From Achromobacter seleniivolatilans (lineage in GTDB: Bacteria > Pseudomonadota > Gammaproteobacteria > Burkholderiales > Burkholderiaceae_B): a stretch of DNA of 64,000 nt. The stretch spans positions 5,828,001 to 5,892,000 of the forward strand of contig NZ_CP132976.1 of NCBI RefSeq assembly GCF_030864005.1. The letters run 5' to 3'. This document shows positions 9,256 to 17,879 of this stretch, piece after piece; position 1 is the stretch's first letter; every line of letters starts with the position of its first letter. Both the position numbers and the translations under genes were made by a program. The notes under the pieces were generated by a model that saw only the letters and a list, made by a program, of their open reading frames with translations, was not told the DNA's origin and ran no database searches.

Positions 9256-9969
9256 ATGGCAGTCAGCCCTGCGGCGGGTGGGAATCACCGGATACTGATC
9301 GTTGAAGACGATCCCATCATCTCCGGCAATCTGTATACCTTCCTGGAGGCGCGGGGTTTCCTGCCTGACGCGGCCTACACCGGACACTCTGCGTTGGAGC
9401 GGATCAAGGAGCAGCGCTTTGATGCGTTGATTCTGGACATCGGCCTGCCAGGCATGGACGGCAATGCGGTGCTGCATACCTTGCGCAACGAGATGCGCGT
9501 GGCGGTGCCTGTGTTGATGCTGACCGCGCGCGACAGCCTGGAAGACAAGCTTGCGGGGTTTTCCCACGGCGCGGACGACTATCTGACCAAACCCTTTGCG
9601 TTGCTGGAAGTCGAGGCCCGCTTGCTGGCTCTGATTCAGCGAGCCAAAGGCGCAACGGTGGATTCGGTACGCGAGTTTGGTCCGGTGCAGTACGACACGC
9701 GTACCCGCAGCGTGTCAGTCAATGGCCACCCGGTACATCTTACGCGCAAGGCTGGCCTCATCATGGAAGCGTTGATGCGTGATCCTGGCAGGGTGGTGGC
9801 GCGTGAAGAGTTGGAGTCGATGCTGTGGGGCAACGAGCCGCCTTCCTCGGATGCGCTGCGCAGTCAGGTGCACCTGCTGCGCCGCGCCTTGGCGGAAGCC
9901 GGCTTTGACGGCATAGAGACCATGCACGGCACGGGCTGGCGGCTGACCTTGAGCGGAGCCAGTTCATGA
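9256..9969 (+). CDS. Response regulator, OmpR/PhoB family
   Basis: A 237-residue DNA-binding regulator. The receiver domain has the acidic pair in VEDDP (Asp18-Asp19), the phosphoacceptor Asp61 in LILDIGLPGMDG, and Lys112 in LTKPFALLEVEARL. A winged-helix output domain fills the C-terminal 100 residues (VHLTRKAGLIMEALM, EELESMLWGNEPPSSDALRS). A GGAGG site precedes the ATG. The gene overlaps the sensor kinase by ATGA, so the pair is translationally coupled; the adjacent PAP2 gene is a plausible target because such pairs often control envelope lipid modification. Confidence 0.95.
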   Translation: MAVSPAAGGNHRILIVEDDPIISGNLYTFLEARGFLPDAAYTGHSALERIKEQRFDALILDIGLPGMDGNAVLHTLRNEMRVAVPVLMLTARDSLEDKLAGFSHGADDYLTKPFALLEVEARLLALIQRAKGATVDSVREFGPVQYDTRTRSVSVNGHPVHLTRKAGLIMEALMRDPGRVVAREELESMLWGNEPPSSDALRSQVHLLRRALAEAGFDGIETMHGTGWRLTLSGASS

Positions 9970-11336
9970 CTCGCGCGGCTGGAGGCACACTGACCCAGCG
10001 TGTGGTGTGGGCGCTGACGGGGACCGTCGCGTTGTTCGTGACAGCGCTTGCCTTGCTGGCTTACCTGACGTTCGACCAGATGGAAGACGATCTGGTCAAC
10101 GATATTTTGAATACCGAGATGGATCGCCTGGTGCAGCATGCGCGTGCCAGCGACGAATTCATGCCGCGCCAAGGGGTACGCGAACTGGGCGGCTCGATGC
10201 GGGCCTGGATGAGTGTGGACGGTCAGCGGCCGGCCGGCATTCCCGACGAGGTGCTGGCTCTGGACAGTGGGCTGCATCTGATTGAACCCGGCGCCTATAC
10301 CTGGCATGTGATGGTGGCCGAGACCGGCCGGGGCAAGGTGTATTTGCTGTACGACGCGACCGACAACGAAGAGCGGGTTCACGACTTTGGCCTGATCGTG
10401 CTGGGCGTGGGCGCCATTTGCGTGGTGGGCGCCTACTCGCTGTCTCGGCGCGTGGCGGCCGTGGCGGTGGGGCCGCTGCTGGATCTGACCGATCGGCTGG
10501 CGACTTGGGCCCCCGGATCTCCCGATATGGCGGTGACGCGCGACGACGAGGCGGGCCGGCTGATTGAGGCTTTCAACCGGGTGCAGAATCAGGTCGACCG
10601 ATCCATCGCCCGCGAACGGGAATTTGCCGGCAACCTGAGTCACGAGGTGCGCACGCCGCTCGCCGCCATACGCTCCGATAGCGAATTGATGCTGCTGACG
10701 CAGGCGTTGACGCCCGATCAGCGCCAGCGGTTGACCCGGATTGTGGATAACGTAGATGACGTGATTGTCTGCCTGGAAAGCGCCCGGGCGATGGCACGCG
10801 ATCAGTTGCGTCCGCCCGAGCCCGTGGACATCGCGGAGTGCATGGAAGATGCCTGGCGCGGTTATGAGGCGCAAGCCGGTTTGGCAGAGTTGCGTTTTGA
10901 CAATCAGATTGCGCAAGGGCATGTGCTTACCCTGGACCGCTATGCCTTGTTGACCGTGATGCGCAATCTGGTCCGAAACGCGGTGGAACATGCCGCTCCG
11001 GCGACTCTGACGGCGAGCTTCAGCGCGCAGGGCGTGCTTGAGCTTGGGGACAACGGCAAGGGCATTAATGCCGACGATCTGCCGTTTTTATTCCGCCGTT
11101 ACTACAGCGGCCGTATGCGCGATTCAACGGCCGGCAGCCGTGACGAGACGGCCCGCGGGCTGGGGCTGGCTATTGCCAAGCGTGTCTGTGACATGCAGGG
11201 ATGGTCGCTCACAGTGGAATCATCACGCGAAGCCGAACCCCGTGGTACGCGATTCTCTTTGGATTTTGGTAGCGCCATTGCGACGGCTGATACCCCGCCA
11301 CGCAGCAAGCCGACGGGCGGACAGGGTCAAATTTGA
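9966..11336 (+). CDS. Sensor histidine kinase
   Basis: A 456-residue inner-membrane kinase. Two membrane segments, residues about 14-35 and about 138-158, bracket a periplasmic sensor of roughly 100 residues; a HAMP-like linker follows. The phosphoacceptor is His226 in REFAGNLSHEVRTPLAAIRSD. The ATP-binding domain shows the N box (MRNLVRNAVEHA), GDNGKGI and ARGLGLAIAKRV. The periplasmic domain has no family I recognise, so the stimulus is unknown. It overlaps its cognate regulator by four bases and is followed 66 bases later by a PAP2 phosphatase gene. Confidence 0.94.
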   Translation: MTRAAGGTLTQRVVWALTGTVALFVTALALLAYLTFDQMEDDLVNDILNTEMDRLVQHARASDEFMPRQGVRELGGSMRAWMSVDGQRPAGIPDEVLALDSGLHLIEPGAYTWHVMVAETGRGKVYLLYDATDNEERVHDFGLIVLGVGAICVVGAYSLSRRVAAVAVGPLLDLTDRLATWAPGSPDMAVTRDDEAGRLIEAFNRVQNQVDRSIAREREFAGNLSHEVRTPLAAIRSDSELMLLTQALTPDQRQRLTRIVDNVDDVIVCLESARAMARDQLRPPEPVDIAECMEDAWRGYEAQAGLAELRFDNQIAQGHVLTLDRYALLTVMRNLVRNAVEHAAPATLTASFSAQGVLELGDNGKGINADDLPFLFRRYYSGRMRDSTAGSRDETARGLGLAIAKRVCDMQGWSLTVESSREAEPRGTRFSLDFGSAIATADTPPRSKPTGGQGQI

Positions 11337-11402
11337 CGAATATTCAACTATTGGCGTTCTAAGCTCGTCGCTTATCCGAATCGGCCTTCGCCTCTCGACC
11401 CC

Positions 11403-12149
11403 ATGTCGTCCTCAATGCTGTCCGCGGCCCGCGCGCCGACGAGAGTCTCGTATTTTTTCAGTCAGATAGTCGGGGTGACACTGGTCTTGGCCTGCCTGGC
11501 TTGGTGGGCCAACGTGTCCGGGCTGGACTTGCGGATCGGCAGGGCGCTGTTCGATCCGGTCCTGGACGACTTTCCACTGCATATGAACCGCTGGCTGGAG
11601 CTGGTGGGCCACCGAATGGTTCTGGCTGTGCCGATCGGCGTGGCGCTGGCCGCCGTCGGCGTGGCGGGCGCGAGTTTCCGCATTCCCGCCTGGCGTCCGT
11701 GGCGGGGCGCCGCCTTGGCGTTGGCCGCCACCTGTGTCGTAGGTCAACTGGCGGTGAACGTGCTCAAGCACTACACCACATTGCCTCGGCCCTATGACCT
11801 GGACACCTTGGGCGGCTACACGCCGTATCCACTGCATTGGTGGACCTGGGCGCGTGAGCGGGCGGGGGGCGCATTGCCTAGCGGGCACGCCGGCGCGGGT
11901 TATTCAATGCTGACTTTGTATTTCGTCGGTTGGGCGCTCGGCCGGCCGGCCTGGCGCTGGTGGGGATTGGCAGTTGGTGTGACGGCGGGTGTGGGCTTCT
12001 CGGTGGTGCGCATTCTGCAAGGAGCCCATTTCCTGAGCCAGACACTGTGGTCCGCCGCTCTGATGTGGTTTTTGGCGGCTCTATTCTTCTATCCGGTCAT
12101 TGCAGGACGAACCGCCGCGCGCGGTCCGTCCCGTGCCCAATCCGCCTAA
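11403..12149 (+). CDS. PAP2-superfamily membrane phosphatase
   Basis: A 248-residue protein with about six membrane helices. The three phosphatase motifs are present: KX6RP as Lys122 to Arg129-Pro130 (KHYTTLPRP), PSGH at 159-162, and R203-x5-H209 (RILQGAH). The final aspartate expected three residues after the last His (HxxxD) is Gln213 instead, so the charge-relay partner is altered. Members act on lipid phosphates such as undecaprenyl diphosphate, phosphatidylglycerophosphate or lipid A. Proximity to the two-component system suggests envelope remodelling. Its 3' end overlaps the opposite dctM stop by four bases. Confidence 0.88.
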   Translation: MSSSMLSAARAPTRVSYFFSQIVGVTLVLACLAWWANVSGLDLRIGRALFDPVLDDFPLHMNRWLELVGHRMVLAVPIGVALAAVGVAGASFRIPAWRPWRGAALALAATCVVGQLAVNVLKHYTTLPRPYDLDTLGGYTPYPLHWWTWARERAGGALPSGHAGAGYSMLTLYFVGWALGRPAWRWWGLAVGVTAGVGFSVVRILQGAHFLSQTLWSAALMWFLAALFFYPVIAGRTAARGPSRAQSA

Positions 12150-13429
12150 TTCAACAGCACCCCAGGCAGCCAGAGCGAAAACGCTGGCACATACGTCACC
12201 AGCGCCAGCGCCGCCAGCAGCGCCCCGTAGAACGGCCAAATGGTGCGCATCACTGTCCCGACCGACACACCGCCGATCGCGCACCCCACGAACTGCGTGG
12301 TGCCCACGGGTGGCGTGTTCAGCCCCAATGCGCAGTTCAAGAGCATGACGATGCCAAATTGCACGGGCCCCATGCCGTACTGCATGCATATCGGCAGAAA
12401 GATCGGCGTGCAGATCAGGATGGTGGCGGCCATGTCCAGGAACGTGCCGAGCACGAACAGGATGATGTTGACCATCAGAAAGATGGCCCAGGGGCTGGTC
12501 GACACCGACGCCATGAGTTCGCCGGTTTTCTCCGCCACACCGTAGAAACTGATCAGGTAGCCGAAGGTTGCCGAAATGCCGATCAGCAGCAACACCACGC
12601 CGGTCGTCTTTACGGCTTTGCTGGCAGCTCGCACGAACTGATCCCAGGTCAGCGAGCGATACACGAAGATCGTCAACGCCAGCGCATACAGCACCGCCAC
12701 TGCTGCGGATTCCGTGGCGGTGAACACGCCGCTCAGGATGCCCGCGATGATCAGCACGACGACGAACAGGCCGGGCGCCGCCGCAACCAACGAACGCAGC
12801 ACGATATGCCAACCGGGAAAGGTGCCTGCCGGATACCCGCGGCTGCGCGCCACGAAATACGCCGCTGCCAGATTGCATAGGGTCAGGATCACCGCTGGAA
12901 CCACGCCGGCCGCGATCAACGCCGCGATCGACACCTTGCCGCCGGCCGCCAGCGTATAGATGATGATGTTGTGGCTGGTGGGCATCAACGCGCCAACCAG
13001 CGCTGCGTGCGTGGTGACGTTCACCGCGTAGTCTGCGTGATAGCCCTCGCGCTTCATCATCGGAATCATGACTGATCCCATGGCCGATACATCCGCCACT
13101 GGGGAACCCGATACGCCGCCAAACAGCGTGCAAGCTACCACGTTGGACATACCCAGACCGCCGCGCACATGTCCCACCAGCGATTTGGCGAACGTCACGA
13201 TACGGTCGGCGATGCCGCCGTACAGCATCAGTTCACCGGTGAAGATGAAGAACGGGATGGCCAGGAACGAAAAGGCGTTCATGCCTGACGTCATCTGCTG
13301 GAAGGCCACTGCCAGCGGCAGGTCCTCATACATGATCGCGGTGATGGACGACAGGCCTATGGCGAAAGCCACCGGCACCCCGATCACGAGGAACCCCATG
13401 AACGTAAAGGAAAGCAGTGTCAGCGCCAT
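12146..13429 (-). CDS. TRAP transporter large permease (DctM)
   Basis: A 427-residue inner-membrane protein with about twelve hydrophobic segments, opening with FMGFLVIGVPVAFAIGLSS and containing FLAIPFFIFTGELM and the LFGGVSGSPVADVSAMGSVMIP block typical of DctM/SiaM. It is the channel of a sodium-driven tripartite transporter. It is the last gene of the minus-strand uronate operon, overlapping the small permease by ten bases, and ends convergently against the PAP2 gene. Confidence 0.95.
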   Translation of the reverse strand: MALTLLSFTFMGFLVIGVPVAFAIGLSSITAIMYEDLPLAVAFQQMTSGMNAFSFLAIPFFIFTGELMLYGGIADRIVTFAKSLVGHVRGGLGMSNVVACTLFGGVSGSPVADVSAMGSVMIPMMKREGYHADYAVNVTTHAALVGALMPTSHNIIIYTLAAGGKVSIAALIAAGVVPAVILTLCNLAAAYFVARSRGYPAGTFPGWHIVLRSLVAAAPGLFVVVLIIAGILSGVFTATESAAVAVLYALALTIFVYRSLTWDQFVRAASKAVKTTGVVLLLIGISATFGYLISFYGVAEKTGELMASVSTSPWAIFLMVNIILFVLGTFLDMAATILICTPIFLPICMQYGMGPVQFGIVMLLNCALGLNTPPVGTTQFVGCAIGGVSVGTVMRTIWPFYGALLAALALVTYVPAFSLWLPGVLLN

Positions 13430-13983
13430 GCTGGTACCACCTTTTGGTTGCGCAGGATGGCGATGATGTGCTCGATGGAAAAGAGCGCAATCAAGGTGCC
13501 CGAGAGGGTTGCGGGGATGTACTTCCAGGCGTTGGAAATTCCCAGGTTGGGAATCTTGTAGGCCGCGACGGACTCGGCCAGCATGGCGCAGTTCCAGGCC
13601 ATCAGCACGCCAAACAGCAGCACGAGCAGATGGATGAAGATCCGCAGCCGTCGTTGAGCGGTGGCGGGCAGTGCGTCCTGCAGCGACTCAAAGCCGATAT
13701 GGCCCGCATCGCGCACGCCGACTGCCGCGCCCAGCATCGTCACGTACAGCACCAGCAGCAGTGCCAGGCTTTCCGCCCAGGTCGGCGTGTTGTTGAGCAC
13801 GTGGCGGCCGACAATCTGCAAGGTGACCGCAATGATCAGGCAGACCAGCCCGAACACGCTGGTCCACATGCACATGCGCGCAAGCCAGGCGCAGCCGCGG
13901 GTGTAGGCATCCAGCGGGGCAGCCAGGGCTTGCGCCCGGCCCCCCGCGGTCACATCTGGGTCATTCGTGGGTGTGGCCAACAT
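13420..13983 (-). CDS. TRAP transporter small permease (DctQ)
   Basis: A 187-residue protein with four membrane helices; FGLVCLIIAVTLQIVGRHVLNNTPTW then WAESLALLLVLYVTMLGAAVGVRDAGHIGF are the DctQ signature regions. It pairs with the downstream large permease, with which it overlaps, and follows the binding protein by seven bases. A long cytoplasmic N-terminus of about 35 residues precedes the first helix. Operon context assigns it to uronate import. Confidence 0.93.
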   Translation of the reverse strand: MLATPTNDPDVTAGGRAQALAAPLDAYTRGCAWLARMCMWTSVFGLVCLIIAVTLQIVGRHVLNNTPTWAESLALLLVLYVTMLGAAVGVRDAGHIGFESLQDALPATAQRRLRIFIHLLVLLFGVLMAWNCAMLAESVAAYKIPNLGISNAWKYIPATLSGTLIALFSIEHIIAILRNQKVVPAWR

Positions 13984-13990
13984 GGAGTTC

Positions 13991-14968
13991 TCACTGGACA
14001 GCCTGGATCTTTGCGACCAGGTCTTTCATTTCGGGCGTGGTGACAAAGCGGTCGTACACGGGCTTCATCGCGCCCTGGAAAGACGCCTTGTCCACTTCGA
14101 CGATCTGCGACCCTGCCTTCTCGACGACTGCGCGCGATTTCTGCTCGCGCTCGTCCCACAGCTTGCGCATATAGGGCACGGACTCACGCGCAGCTTCGCG
14201 CAAGATCTTCTGGTCTTCGGCCGGCAGCTTGTCCCATTGCCGTTTTGAGAAGATCAGGATTTCCGGTGTCATGGTGTGCTCGGTCAGCGCGTAGTTCTTG
14301 GCGACTTCGTAGTGATGCGCGCTTTCGTAGCTGGGAAAGTTGTTCTCGGCCGCGTCGACCAGCCCTGTCTTCAGTGAGGTATAGACCTCGCCCATCGGCA
14401 TGGGCGTGGCGTTGCCGCCCATGGCCTCGACCATGGCCACGGACAGGTCCGATTGCTGTACGCGGATCTTTTGCCCCTTGGCGTCAGCGAGCGTTTTGAT
14501 CGGCTTGTTGCGCGTGTACATCGAACGCGAGCCGCTGTCGTACCAGGCCAGCCCCACAAATCCGGCGGCTTCGCATGAGCGCAGGATCTGGTCGCCAATG
14601 TCGCTGTCCAGCACTTTGTGCAAATGGTCCTTGGAACGGAACAGGAAGGGCAGCGATGGCACGCGGGTGGTCTGGCAGATGTTGTGCATGGCCGCGCTGG
14701 ATACGCGGGCCATAGCCAGCGCGCCCATCTTCACCTGCTCAATCGAATCGTCTTCGTTGCCCAACGAGCCGCCCGCGTACACCTTGATGGTGATGCGGCC
14801 GTTAGTGCGTTGTTTGACCAGTTCGCCGAACTGGCGCACGGCTTGAACGGTGGGGTAATCGTCGGGATGGATGTCCGCGGAGCGGAGCTCGGCAGCCTGG
14901 GTGGCGGGAATCAGCGTCAGCAAGGCAGCCGCCGCCAGAATGGCGCGGGTCAGGTTGGGGCGCAGCAT
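13991..14968 (-). CDS. TRAP transporter substrate-binding protein (DctP), probably for uronates
   Basis: A 325-residue periplasmic protein with a Sec signal peptide ending near TQAAE (residues 1-26). The family core is readable: VKQRTNGRITIKVYAGGSLGNE, FRSKDHLHKVLDSDIG, and the ligand-arginine region KGQKIRVQQSDL, followed by MPMGEVYTSLKTGLVDAAENN. Such binding proteins grip a sugar-acid carboxylate with that arginine. D-glucuronate or D-galacturonate is inferred because the operon also encodes uronate dehydrogenase and a lactonase; ligand identity is not visible in the sequence itself. Confidence 0.93.
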   Translation of the reverse strand: MLRPNLTRAILAAAALLTLIPATQAAELRSADIHPDDYPTVQAVRQFGELVKQRTNGRITIKVYAGGSLGNEDDSIEQVKMGALAMARVSSAAMHNICQTTRVPSLPFLFRSKDHLHKVLDSDIGDQILRSCEAAGFVGLAWYDSGSRSMYTRNKPIKTLADAKGQKIRVQQSDLSVAMVEAMGGNATPMPMGEVYTSLKTGLVDAAENNFPSYESAHHYEVAKNYALTEHTMTPEILIFSKRQWDKLPAEDQKILREAARESVPYMRKLWDEREQKSRAVVEKAGSQIVEVDKASFQGAMKPVYDRFVTTPEMKDLVAKIQAVQ

Positions 14969-15082
14969 GTCTACCTCCGGTTGGGAGTACGGCGTTTCGT
15001 TAGTGGCCGGAAACGGCCTCGAAGCTCTTCGATGTATTCAGACTGACTGGCATGGGCGCGCGACTGGCGCCGCGGTCGGGTG

Positions 15083-15961
15083 CTAACCGGTGCTTGCGGT
15101 TTCCTCCAGGCCCTGCGTGCCGGGGTGCAGAGCGAACACGGCGCCTTCCAGTGAATCGGGCGCGGCGTTGACGGGACGGATTGAGGTGACGAAGAGCGTG
15201 TCCATGCCAGCGCCGCCAAATGCGCACATGGCGATGCGCGCGGCGGGCACGGTGAGAGTTCGGTCCAATTGGCCGGTGGGCGTGTAGCGGTAGATGCGGC
15301 CTGCCTCGTTGCCGCAGATCCAATAGCCGCCTTCGGCGTCGACGGCGGCGCCATCAGGCCGGCCTGCGGGTAGCGCGGGGATAAAAACGCGGCGGTTGTG
15401 CGGGGTACCGGTATCGGTGTCGTAGTCGAATGCCCAGACAGTGGAGCGCGATGGGTGCGAATCAGACAGGTACATCGTCTTTCCGTCGGGGCTGAACGCC
15501 ATGCCGTTGGGAACGACCAGATCATCCAGCAACACGGTCAAAGCCTGGGCGCCGTAGCGGTACAGGCGGCCGGCCGGCGCTGCCAGGCTCATATCCATGA
15601 CCATGGTGCCCGCCAAAAGACGGCCCTGGCGATCACAACGTCCATCGTTAAAGCGCATGCCGGGGGCGCTGTGCGCCACGCTGCACAGGCGTTTTGGAAT
15701 GCACGGCGCGCCGGCTTGCAGTGCATCGCAGGCATAGATGCCGTCTTCCATGGCCAATAACCAGCCCGCTCCCCGCATGGCGATGCAGCCGGCCATCTGG
15801 GGCAATTCCCATTGCGTGGTGGCGTTGCTTGAGGGATGCCAGCGCCACAGTGCGCGACCGGGAATGTCTGTCCAATAGAAGGCTTGGTCAGCGGCGCGCC
15901 AGACCGGGCTTTCTCCAACGCCGCACAACAAGGTCCCAATACGTTCGGCGGTCGCGGTCAT
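15083..15961 (-). CDS. SMP-30/gluconolactonase family lactonase
   Basis: A 292-residue six-bladed propeller lactonase. Metal-ligand positions of the family can be read: Glu17 in GVGESPVW, Asn152 in VVPNGMAFSPDG and Asp203 in GRPDGAAVDAEG, with substrate residues Asn105-Asp106. It is encoded nine bases after the uronate dehydrogenase stop. Uronate dehydrogenase yields an aldarate lactone, so hydrolysis of glucaro- or galactaro-lactone to the open aldarate is the natural role here. A 114-base gap separates it from dctP. The downstream aldarate dehydratase is not in the window. Confidence 0.9.
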   Translation of the reverse strand: MTATAERIGTLLCGVGESPVWRAADQAFYWTDIPGRALWRWHPSSNATTQWELPQMAGCIAMRGAGWLLAMEDGIYACDALQAGAPCIPKRLCSVAHSAPGMRFNDGRCDRQGRLLAGTMVMDMSLAAPAGRLYRYGAQALTVLLDDLVVPNGMAFSPDGKTMYLSDSHPSRSTVWAFDYDTDTGTPHNRRVFIPALPAGRPDGAAVDAEGGYWICGNEAGRIYRYTPTGQLDRTLTVPAARIAMCAFGGAGMDTLFVTSIRPVNAAPDSLEGAVFALHPGTQGLEETASTG

Positions 15962-15970
15962 GAGTTTGGC

Positions 15971-16810
15971 TCAGGCGGAAGGAAAGGGGAACGGGCCGGC
16001 TTTCACAAACGCGCCTCCCTGGTAGCGGGCGGCTGGGTCATCCGCTGGCAATGGCGCTTGCGCTTCGACTTGGGCGCGAAAGCGTTCCGAAGAATCTTTG
16101 GGCGCAAAGCCCAGCACGGCGGCCGCATGGTTGTCCCACCAGCTGTCGCGGTTGGCGGACGCGCCGTACACAATCAAGTGGCCGACTTGCGGCGTGAATA
16201 GCGACCGCGTCACCAGATCGGTCAGGTCGTCGTAGCTGAGCCAGGTGACCATCATGCGGCGGTCTTTGGGCTCCGGGAACGACGAACCGATGCGCAGGCA
16301 AACGGTTTCGATGCCATAGCGGTCGAAGTAAAAGCGGGACAAGTGTTCGCCGTAGGCTTTGCTCAGTCCGTAATAACCGTCTGGCCGCAGCGGCACGTCT
16401 GCATCCAGCTGCTGCCCTTGTTCGTAGAAACCGATGACGTGGTTGGAGCTTGCGAATACAACGCGGCGCACGCCATGGATGCGCGCGGCCTCGTACAGGT
16501 TGTAGATGCCCTGGATGTTGGCCGGCAGTATTTCTTCAAATGGACGTTCTACCGATACGCCGCCCAGGTGCACAATCGCGTCCACATCCTGGACCAGCCT
16601 GGATACCTCGGCGGCGTTGGCCAGATTGCAGGGAATGGCTTCTTCGCCCGAGGCCGCAGGCGCCAGGGCCGCTACGTCCGATACGCGCAGCACGTCGGCA
16701 TGGGCCTTCAGACGCGGGCGCAGCACTAGTCCCAGGTTGCCCGCAGCGCCGGTCAATAACAAACGATGACAGCGGGCGGATGTGGGCAAGTTATTGACAG
16801 TTCGGCTCAT
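15971..16810 (-). CDS. udh: NAD-dependent uronate dehydrogenase
   Basis: A 279-residue short-chain (extended SDR) enzyme. The NAD-binding loop TGAAGNLG is at residues 20-27, and the catalytic YxxxK is Tyr147-Lys151 in GYYGLSKAYGEHL. Sequence blocks VHLGGVSVERPFEEIL, FASSNHVIGFY, RIGSSFPEPKDRRM and YGASANRDSWWDN match characterised uronate dehydrogenases, which oxidise D-glucuronate or D-galacturonate to the aldarolactone. It is the first gene of a five-gene minus-strand operon and is divergent from a FadR-type regulator, with a candidate operator at its predicted transcription start. Confidence 0.93.
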   Translation of the reverse strand: MSRTVNNLPTSARCHRLLLTGAAGNLGLVLRPRLKAHADVLRVSDVAALAPAASGEEAIPCNLANAAEVSRLVQDVDAIVHLGGVSVERPFEEILPANIQGIYNLYEAARIHGVRRVVFASSNHVIGFYEQGQQLDADVPLRPDGYYGLSKAYGEHLSRFYFDRYGIETVCLRIGSSFPEPKDRRMMVTWLSYDDLTDLVTRSLFTPQVGHLIVYGASANRDSWWDNHAAAVLGFAPKDSSERFRAQVEAQAPLPADDPAARYQGGAFVKAGPFPFPSA

Positions 16811-16857
16811 GACGCAACGCTCAGTAATGGCGCGGTGGGAGTGGACTTATCTGGTAC

Positions 16858-16870
16858 GTTATCGTACAAC
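16858..16870. promoter_or_regulatory. Candidate FadR/GntR operator, site 1
   Basis: GTTATCGTACAAC, one mismatch from the inverted repeat GTTGTCGTACAAC found again at 17710-17722. The 3-base centre and GT/AC arms fit operators of FadR-subfamily GntR proteins. It also overlaps an inverted repeat GTACG-TTAT-CGTAC at 16854-16867. It lies just after the predicted udh -10 box, where bound repressor would block transcription. Confidence 0.6.
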
Positions 16871-16878
16871 TTGACCAA

Positions 16879-16908
16879 AGTATAATGAGCGCCAATTTTG
16901 AGCGTCAA
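16879..16908 (-). promoter_or_regulatory. Predicted promoter of the udh operon
   Basis: On the minus strand TTGACG (16908-16903) is followed by an 18-base spacer and TATACT (16884-16879). These are close to sigma-70 consensus and stand out in a GC-rich genome. Transcription would begin around 16872, directly at the candidate operator. The same segment reads TATAAT at 16881-16886 on the plus strand and could serve the regulator gene. Confidence 0.55.
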
Positions 16909-16939
16909 GCTCTATGCAACCGCCTTCGGATAATCCCTG

Positions 16940-17668
16940 ATGAACGCTCCTGTCGATACCCCTGTTTTGCCGCAGCGTCGTCCCCGGAACCTGGCCCAAG
17001 GTTTGGTCGAGAGCATTTCGGAACGCATCCGCAGCGGTGATATCCGTCCTGGCGACAAGCTGCCGACCGAGTCCGAGATCATGCGTCAGTTTGGCGTCAG
17101 CCGGACCGTAGTGCGTGAAGCGCTGTCCCGTCTGCAAGCATCGGGATTGGTGGAAACGCATCATGGCGTGGGCACGTATGCGCTTGAGCCCAGCGGCAGC
17201 GGAGACTTCCGCGTAGACCCGGCCGACATCGCCACGGTGCGAGATGTGTTGGTGTTGCTGGAACTGCGCATCTGCCTGGAAAGCGAGGCTGCTGGCCTGG
17301 CAGCGACCCGTCGCAGTGAAACGCAACTGCAAGATATGCGCCGTGCGCTCGACCTGTTCAAAATCGCATTGGAGACTGGCGGCGACACGATTACGCCAGA
17401 TTTTCAGTTCCATCTGCTGGTGGCGCAATCCACCGACAATCGTTACTTTGCAGACCTGATGTCGCATCTTGGGTCGGCGATCATTCCGCGCACGCGCATC
17501 AATTCCGCCAAGTTCGCGCACGAAGACCGCGCGGCCTATCTGGCGCGTGTGAACCTGGAGCATGAAGACATCTACAGCGCCATCGTGCGTCAAGATGCCG
17601 AGTCAGCCCGCGCGGCCATGCGCACCCACCTGAGCAATAGCCGCGAACGTCTGCGGCGCGCGCAGTAG
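16940..17668 (+). CDS. GntR family regulator, FadR subfamily
   Basis: A 242-residue regulator: winged helix at residues about 15-80 (LVESISERIRSGDIRPGDKL, then QFGVSRTVVREALSRLQASG, with HHGVGTYAL as the wing) and an all-helical FCD ligand domain (VLLELRICLESEAAGLAA, QFHLLVAQSTDNRYFADL, EHEDIYSAIVRQDAESARAAMRTHL). FCD proteins usually bind carboxylated metabolites through a metal ion. Divergent placement from udh and the shared operator motif make it the likely uronate- or aldarate-responsive repressor of the operon. Confidence 0.92.
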   Translation: MNAPVDTPVLPQRRPRNLAQGLVESISERIRSGDIRPGDKLPTESEIMRQFGVSRTVVREALSRLQASGLVETHHGVGTYALEPSGSGDFRVDPADIATVRDVLVLLELRICLESEAAGLAATRRSETQLQDMRRALDLFKIALETGGDTITPDFQFHLLVAQSTDNRYFADLMSHLGSAIIPRTRINSAKFAHEDRAAYLARVNLEHEDIYSAIVRQDAESARAAMRTHLSNSRERLRRAQ

Positions 17669-17709
17669 GCAGCCGTCAGGGCGTCTGATGGCGCCCAAGC
17701 GTGGAATAA

Positions 17710-17722
17710 GTTGTCGTACAAC
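17710..17722. promoter_or_regulatory. Candidate FadR/GntR operator, site 2
   Basis: GTTGTCGTACAAC: five-base inverted arms GTTGT / ACAAC around CGT, nearly identical to the site at 16858-16870. It lies 42 bases after the regulator stop codon, 840 bases from site 1. It could support DNA looping across the regulator gene or control a downstream transcript. Confidence 0.5.
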
Positions 17723-17879
17723 GTTTGGTCCGCCGCTCTGCGCAAGTGATAGACGCAAAACCGCGTTAACCTTGGCCCGTTTTCATTTTCGGACGACGAG
17801 GCGGCATGGTTCTGCTCGGCACACTTAGCGGCATTCTTTCATCACGGCAGGCGACGCTTCGCCAGCGGAGGGCCGCCTC

